Shown here piece by piece: positions 8,376 to 13,471 of a stretch of 13,471 bases of DNA; within the stretch, counting starts at the first letter, position 1, and each line of letters starts with the position of its first letter. The notes under the pieces were generated by a model, which worked only from the letters and a program-made list of their open reading frames with translations, was not told the origin of the DNA and searched no databases. The stretch is taken from NCBI GenBank assembly GCA_024196135.1, contig JAMQCK010000966.1, forward strand, positions 1 through 13,471, read 5' to 3'. This DNA is from Pleurotus ostreatus/Saccharomyces cerevisiae fusant (lineage: Eukaryota > Opisthokonta). The position numbers and the translations under genes are program-made.

Positions 8376-11300
8376 ATGGCGACCCCCGGATATGTGCGCT
8401 CGTCGTCGCAAGAGGCGCCCGACCTTGCTGCCATCCGTAAGGCGAACGAGGGGAAGAGCCTGGAACAGATGCGCGCGGAGCGTATGCAGAGGCAGCAGGC
8501 GCGGATTAGGAACAGAGGAGGGTGCGTACGCTGCTTGACACCCCCATATATGCGCTGAAAATTGGATTATGCGCGTAGGAACTTCGTCCCCCAACTCAGC
8601 GATGACAGCGGCACGGTGCTCTTCGAGATCCTCATGGGCGTGCGGCCCCCACTCTCTCCAAGACGCGGTATCATGCGCCGCAGTCCATCGAACTCGCCAG
8701 AGCGACCTCCATCTAATCTCCGAAACGAAGAGCCGGCTGCAAGTACCTCTAGTTCGTCGTGTCCGTTCGCATAATTCGGCAGTGTACTGATCTACCGTAG
8801 AGCGCGCCCCTCGCAAGTCAGCCGCGAGCGGCAGATCCCAAAGCGGTTCCGCCAAGGGGAAGAGCAAGAGCAAGTCGCGCAGCAAGAAGGCGGATGCTGA
8901 AGATGATGCTGGATCGTCTACAAGCGCATCTGCAGTGCGGTCATCAACTCGCACGAGCACATCTACCTCCTCCCGCACCAAATCATCCTCTGCCTCCCGA
9001 GCGGCGACCTCCTCCAAATCCGCCTCAGCCTCTTCCAAGAGCGCCTTGACATCCTCCAAAGGCACTTCTACCTCCAAACGCGGCTCGTCCGCCTCCAAGA
9101 CTGCCTCCACCTCGTCCAAAGGCACCTCCTCCCGCTCTAAGAAGCCCTCCAGAGCCGCAGCGTCAAAGCGCAAGAAGAGCATATTGCCGCCTATTGGCGT
9201 TCTGTCTGACATCGAGGAAGTCGACGAGGAAGCGTTGGAGGACGACGATGATGATGTCCCGCTCGCGCCGCCTCCCACGACGGCGACTAGTGCGAAGGGG
9301 AAGGAGAAGGAGGTTGTTGAGGAAGAAGCCCCCGCTCTCCGCCGCTCTCCACGCAAAGTGAAGTCGAAGACGACCGCTGCGCCACCTCTACCGACGAAGC
9401 CTCCACCGAAGTTGAAGTTCCCCACTGCCGATACGCCCACTGCTACCTCCTATCACGCGTCCACGAGCGCCAAGGTCTCTACTGCGAAGCCCTCACCCGC
9501 CACTCTCCTCACGAACCCGTTCGCTACCACCACTGCTCGCGCAGACCCCCCGCCTACCGCTTCGACGACCTCAAAGACCCGACCTGCCTTGCCAGACGCA
9601 GCGTCCCTATTCGGCTATGACGACAACGACGACGACGACGACCTCCCGTTGAAGGCGCAGAAGCGGCGGAAGGGGGAAGAGGTGAACGGAGAGGATGAGG
9701 AGCCCGCCCCGAAGAAGGCGAGGCAGAAGGACGGGGAGCTTCCGCCCAAGGAGGCACGCACGAAGAAGAGCGCTACCGTAGAGGATGAGGAGCCTGCGCT
9801 GATAGAAGTGGACAAGCCATCCGCGCCGAAAGCGAAGGCGAGAAAGAAGGCAGCGATGGACGACGACCACGACCTTGCGTCGGCGCTCAATCAGGCGGCG
9901 GAGGCGAACGAGGCGGTTGGCGTGGGGAAGAAGGGGAAGACGGCAGCGAAAGGAAGAGGGGCGGCGAAGGAGAAGGTCATAGAGGACGAGCAGGAGTCTG
10001 CGCTTGAGCCACCTGCGAAGGGGAAGGGCAAGCAGGCCGCCGCAGGGCAAGCAAAGGAGACTTCCGCGACAAATGCGAAGCCTAAGGTGAAGGGCAGAGC
10101 GGGGAAGAAGGCGAAGGAGCCTCCCCCTCCCGAGTCCGATGGGGATGACCTACCGCCCATCGACGAGGTCGATGACCTCCCGCCCGTCGGCGAACCTGCA
10201 CCGCTGCCGCCGAAGGGCGAGCCCGCACCGTTGCCGTCGAAGAGCAAGCCCACGCCCTTGCCGTCGAAGGCCAAACCAGGCAAGAAGGCGGCGGCGGCGG
10301 CAACACTCGAGGCTGATGAGGACGACGATGACCTGCCGCCCGCTCACGAGCCCGCGCCGTTGCCGTCGAAGGGCAAGCGGAACAAGGCTGCTGCGCGAAT
10401 TGAGGTGGATCATGACGACCTACCGCCAGTCGAGGTCGACGACGACCTGCCGCCTGTTGAGGTCGAAGAGGATCTGCCGCCAGTCGAAGTGGAGGACGAT
10501 CCACCCGCCGACGTCGAGGAGAAACCGAAGCGCGGTAGGAAACCAGCCGAGGCGAAACAGCCAGCGAAGCGGGGGAAGAAGGCTGCTGCTGCGAAAGCGA
10601 CCGCTGCTTCCACCAAGACAGTCAAGAGCGCGCCCACAAGTACTGCTCGCCCGCCCGATCCGGACGAGCTCGACGACGACCTCGCCCCGATCGTGCCCTC
10701 ACCGCCTGCGCGCTCGCCCAAGCGAAAGATCAGCGATGGCGAAGAGGAAGAGGGTCGGCGACCATCGAAGAAGCCGCGGGCGGCGGAGGCAGAGGAGGAG
10801 GAGCCTGCGCCGGCGAAGGGGCGGCGGAAGAAGGCGAAGGAGGCTGAGGGTGCGGAGGAGGTCGCAGAGCCGGAGAAGAAGCCGGTGAAGGCGAAGGCGA
10901 AGGGGACCAAGGCGAAGGAGGTCGGGGAGGTCGAGCTCGAGTCAGAGGTGGTCCAGGCGAAGCCCGCGAAGCAGCCTCGAGCCAAGAAGGCCAAGGACGC
11001 ACCCGAGCCTGAACCCGCCTCCGACGACGAGACCGCACAGCCAAAGCCTAAAGCTATCACAACGCGGCGGAAGCGGAAGAACGAGGATGAGGACGTCGAG
11101 GCTGCGCCGAAGGCGAAGAAGGGCAGGAAGAAGGCTGCGGTGGATGAGGTCCCGGCAGAGGAGGTGGTGCTCTTGTTTGATGAGGATACGAAGACTGAGG
11201 CGAGGGGCAAGAAGAAAGCCGCCACCGGGCTCGGGAAGGGCAAGCCGTCGCGCAAGGACGCAGATGAGGTGAGTATTCTATCTTATGGAATCGGCATGAT

Positions 11301-11430
11301 GTTGATCGTCGCTCAGGACACGGAACGCAAGCCGAGCGGTCTGCCCGCGCACGTCGCTGCACGCCTGAAGAAGCGCCGCTACACCCTTGTTGCGGACGAC
11401 GAGCCCGATGAACTGGATTGCTTCTCATGA
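8376..11430 (+). CDS. Large disordered Lys/Ala/Pro/Asp-rich protein, probably nuclear
   Basis: I cannot name this protein. Exons: 8376-8521, 8579-8742, 8801-11268, 11317-11430, phases joining to 963 residues. Only the N-terminal 75 or so residues look non-repetitive (SLEQMRAERMQRQQARIRN, then FVPQLSDDSGTVLFEILMG). From about residue 104 it is low complexity: Ser/Lys-rich units (about 171-221), alternating basic and acidic blocks, DDLPPVEV-type and EPAPLPSKGK-type repeats (about 551-671), and basic clusters such as KKPR and KRGRKP (R681-G-R-K-P, AT-hook-like). The C-terminus is more defined: LPAHVAARLKKRRYTLVADD and a DELDCFS end. Composition and basic clusters suggest a nuclear, chromatin- or nucleolus-associated scaffold; this is inference. 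The last intron (48 nt) has no stop in frame, so unspliced message would stay open and add a 16-residue insert, partly hydrophobic. The start has GCG immediately upstream (G at -3). Long antisense ORFs over this gene are composition artefacts. Confidence 0.87.
9001..9160 (+). repeat. Ser/Lys/Thr-rich coding repeats
   Basis: The codons for short units such as TSSKSAS, ASSKSAL, TSSKGTS and ASKTAST recur in tandem, built around TCCAAA or TCCAAG. They form a Ser/Thr/Lys-rich tract near residues 171-221 of the disordered protein. The units are imperfect, suggesting old slippage or duplication. Confidence 0.7.
10141..10505 (+). repeat. DDLPPVEV and EPAPLPSKGK coding repeats
   Basis: Two repeat families interleave. 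An acidic unit with DDLPP followed by V/I/A and E/D residues occurs at about 10147, 10171, 10327, 10417, 10441, 10468 and 10497. A basic-proline unit, EPAPLPSKGK and variants, occurs at about 10192-10280 and 10348-10380. The copies vary in sequence, so copy number may differ among strains. They lie in frame in the disordered protein. Confidence 0.75.
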
Positions 11431-11677
11431 TTTCTGGACTGCTTGCATGCATATATCAACACCACTATTTATTTGCTATGCCCTACATGCTCTCTCAAGA
11501 ACCTATGTAGCCTTGGATTCAGATCGGAATTCGCGACTGTACTTCGTCAGCTTGTATGTGCTTAGTTACAACCGACGGCTCTCAAAATGAACTTGTGGGT
11601 CCACCTCCGGGACTTGCCGGCGCGCAGTGTCGGCCCGCGTATGTCAGATGACCAGCCGCGCCTCTGCTCCTGCCGCC

Positions 11678-12359
11678 ATGTCGCTCCCCCACTCCAGCTA
11701 CGACCCGCGCCGGGTATGCCTCAACCCCTTCCCCAACGTCTCCCTTGGCAAGCACAGGCGCACCATCGGCGTCTACCTCTCGGGAGCCCTCGTGCGTCGA
11801 CCGCATCGCTGCAACGTTACCCTCACTGATAGAGACGTATATGTAGTTCGCACTCGCGAACTGGACGTTCCTTGACGCCGCGATCCTCTCCGCGCACGCG
11901 CACTCCCCATACACCGCCCCCGGCGCTCCCCCACAGGATCCCCCCGTGCACGTCGCCTTCGTCGACTGGGTCCCCGGCATCTTCTCCCTCCTCGGCTTCC
12001 TCATCGTCAACCTGATCGACAAGGACCGCATCCGCGGCGAGGGCTTCGGCGCGGGCGACGAGCGGGCCGTCTGGCGCGCGCGCCTCTTCCTCTTCATTGG
12101 CTTCGCGTGCATGGCAGGCGGGCTCGCGGGCAGCGTGGTGCGTGTGCTGCGCGGTGGTTGCGCAGGGCTTGTGTGGCTGATGAATCCCCTCCTACAGTGC
12201 GTCCTCATCCTGAAATACGTGATCCCCCACTATGCGGAGCAGTTCACGTACTACGGCTACGCGAACGTCTCGCAGAATGTCGCTATGATGCTGAGCGCAG
12301 TCGTACTCTGGATCGCGCAGAGCGGGAGCAATGAGTACGAGTACAACCTTACCTTATGA
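11678..12359 (+). CDS. Vps68/TMEM50 family (UPF0220) membrane protein
   Basis: Vps68 is a small endosomal and vacuolar-sorting membrane protein of the TMEM50/UPF0220 family; in yeast it works with Vps55 in late-endosome to vacuole transport. Exons: 11678-11791, 11847-12137, 12198-12359, giving 188 residues, close to the usual length of the family. Family hallmarks are GVYLSGALFALANW leading into FLDAAILSAHAH (about 31-55), then VDWVPGIFSLLGFLIVNLI (second helix), RARLFLFIGFACMAGG (third) and QNVAMMLSAVVLWIAQSG (fourth). The start has a GCCGCC context directly before ATG; an in-frame ATG at 11648 would add ten residues. The second intron is 60 nt with no stop in frame; skipping its removal would insert 20 residues inside the third helix, so it was placed by family fit (SV then CVLILKYV). 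The upstream spacer (11431-11677) holds the 3' UTR of the preceding same-strand gene and this gene's promoter. Confidence 0.95.
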
Positions 12360-12770
12360 TGCGGCAAAGCAGTATGAAGACGATTTGTAACCCTTTCTCT
12401 CGCCCTGACGAAGGACACTTGTTTTGACGGAATGTTCATCTGTACTGCATCAGGCTTCGCGTGTTCGCCGCATCGTTAGGGGTCCTGTACATTGAATTGT
12501 GCACCATCGTCGTTCCTGTCGGATTCGACGTCGGCTCATACTACCCATTTGTCGAGGGCAAGGTTGTGCATCGAGTGTCTCTCCAAAGCGGAGTCCAAAT
12601 CATGCCCGGGTAACTGTACGGTTGGATATGGTCTTGGTGAATACTTTCAGCAACTGACCTGTCCTTTCGGCGAAGATGAAACTGAAGAGAGCATGTACGA
12701 GTCACGCGGTACGTGTTGGAGACGTTGCAGCCAGAGGGTGCCGACATGCAATGAGGATGATCTACTTCAC
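12360..12770. other. Convergent intergenic region
   Basis: About 411 nt lie between the stop of the Vps68 gene and the stop of the FunK1 kinase gene. An ORF on the plus strand (12492-12782) and one on the minus strand (12541-12747) overlap it, but neither shows a motif or exon structure. I see nothing else in it beyond likely 3' UTRs. Confidence 0.5.
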
Positions 12771-13471
12771 CTAATGAACTAATTCTCGACTAGTCCTTGT
12801 CTTGATTGTCTCCATAAACGCCTCCAAAGTGACCAGCTCCCCATATCGCTCCTCGTTAAAGAAGTCCAGGCCCACCTCATCTACGTCGTTCGACGCGTCG
12901 CGAGCACCGGAAAACATCCTGAACAACGGCCACACCCAGCGCCTCCTCACATCCTGCCACGGCTCGAGAGTCAACCCCAAGTACTCCCGCCGAGTATGCA
13001 TGCTATACATGAAGGAATTCCTCTGAACCCAGTCGTCGATCCACCCGGGGAACCTGCAGGGCAGACGGCGTTTGCGTTCGAAGTCATAGTGTGCGATGGC
13101 CCAAAGCAGCAACCAGAAGAACGACTCGAGGTCGTGGTGGTAGCGGTGGGTCTGTGGGAGATGTTTGCCGTCTGACGCCACGTACTGCAGGTCGAGGGCA
13201 GTGAAGGGGCTGGTGCCTCTGCGATACAGAATGGGGCCGGTTGCTTCGTCGTCGAAATTGTAGTGAATGGGGCAGGAAACGTCCCAGTCTACGAGGCATC
13301 CGACAGCCTGTCCGTCTGGGGACCGGTGCCACATTGCGGTGTTGTCGCTGATATCTCGATGCAAGACGCCATGGCCGGACGCGCGAAAGTGCGCTGTAAG
13401 CATCATTCAGTCTACCTCGCACGCATAGGAACGAATGCACCTACTCTCCACTATACCCGCGTAGCAGCTCT
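12771..13471 (-). CDS. FunK1 fungal-type protein kinase, C-terminal part
   Basis: FunK1 kinases are an expanded basidiomycete family with a divergent protein-kinase fold and mostly unknown substrates. The main exon runs from 13393 to the stop at 12771. Its start follows a CTTACAG acceptor (13394-13395), and a tentative 63-nt intron (13456-13394, donor GTATAG) leaves 15 coding nt at the window edge; the N-lobe is outside. Motifs seen: catalytic loop GVLHRDISDNTAMW, the DFG-equivalent LVDWDVS, the family signature GTSPFTALDLQ, and YHHDLESFFWLLLWA in the C-lobe. After the catalytic Asp, the position five residues on is Thr rather than the usual Asn, with an Asn one place earlier; activity is therefore uncertain. 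The C-terminal end after the kinase core (EAFMETIKTRTSRELVH) is short. The gene is convergent with the Vps68 gene. Family identity is strong; the edge exon is weak. Confidence 0.88.

Noticed and set aside
8151..9440. A 429-aa ORF on the minus strand
   Set aside because: It lies antisense to the N-terminal half of the disordered-protein gene and its promoter, with composition mirrored from Ser/Lys/Asp codons. It has no recognisable motif, and the plus strand has consistent splice sites.
10141..10505. A CRISPR-like or satellite repeat array
   Set aside because: The repeats are imperfect, in frame and keep amino-acid patterns rather than nucleotide identity, so they are coding repeats. There are no regular spacers.
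10410..11255. A 281-aa Ser/Phe/Ala-rich ORF on the minus strand
   Set aside because: It is the reverse complement of GAG/AAG/GCG-rich coding repeats, which rarely create stops. No independent gene signals were seen.
12492..12782. A Cys-containing 96-aa plus-strand ORF
   Set aside because: It has no family resemblance, no linked exons, weak start context and overlaps the 3' end of the FunK1 gene. Most likely chance.

Overview
The window looks like nuclear DNA of a mushroom-forming basidiomycete (Agaricomycetes; a polypore-like lineage is a guess). The DNA is GC-rich. Every recognisable gene is broken by short introns of about 46-63 nt with GTRNGT-type donors, CTRAY-like branch sites and YAG acceptors. 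The last gene belongs to FunK1, a kinase family that is expanded in these fungi. I see no mobile element, CRISPR array, tRNA, rRNA or bacterial-type operon.

Layout, left to right. (1) + strand, 52-2508: 3' part of the H3K36 methyltransferase Set2, from the second half of the SET domain through post-SET, a TFIIS-N/LEDGF-like helical region, a charged coiled region, the SRI domain and an acidic tail. (2) - strand, 2702-3223: a small unrecognised three-exon gene (about 120-137 aa), convergent with set2. (3) + strand, 3937-5706: a seven-exon membrane RING-CH ubiquitin ligase resembling MARCH5. (4) - strand, 6278-7647: an unrecognised multi-exon protein of about 360 aa with an 18-nt microexon and one exon that is open in two frames. 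(5) + strand, 8376-11430: a 963-aa, mostly disordered Lys/Ala/Pro/Asp-rich protein with internal repeats, probably nuclear. (6) + strand, 11678-12359: a Vps68/TMEM50-family four-helix membrane protein. (7) - strand, from the right edge to 12771: the C-terminal part of a FunK1 protein kinase.

The genes do not form a pathway. They look like ordinary, independently transcribed neighbours: chromatin (Set2), organelle-membrane ubiquitination (MARCH5-like), endosomal membrane (Vps68), one expanded-family kinase and three unassigned proteins. Gene pairs alternate between convergent and divergent, leaving two divergent intergenic regions of about 0.7 kb (3224-3936 and 7648-8375).

I found no undescribed multi-gene system. 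The points most worth a second look are the two unrecognised minus-strand genes, the dual-frame exon, the FunK1 catalytic-loop substitution, and the repeat-built disordered protein. All intron boundaries were inferred by eye from splice signals and frame continuity. They have not been tested against transcripts.
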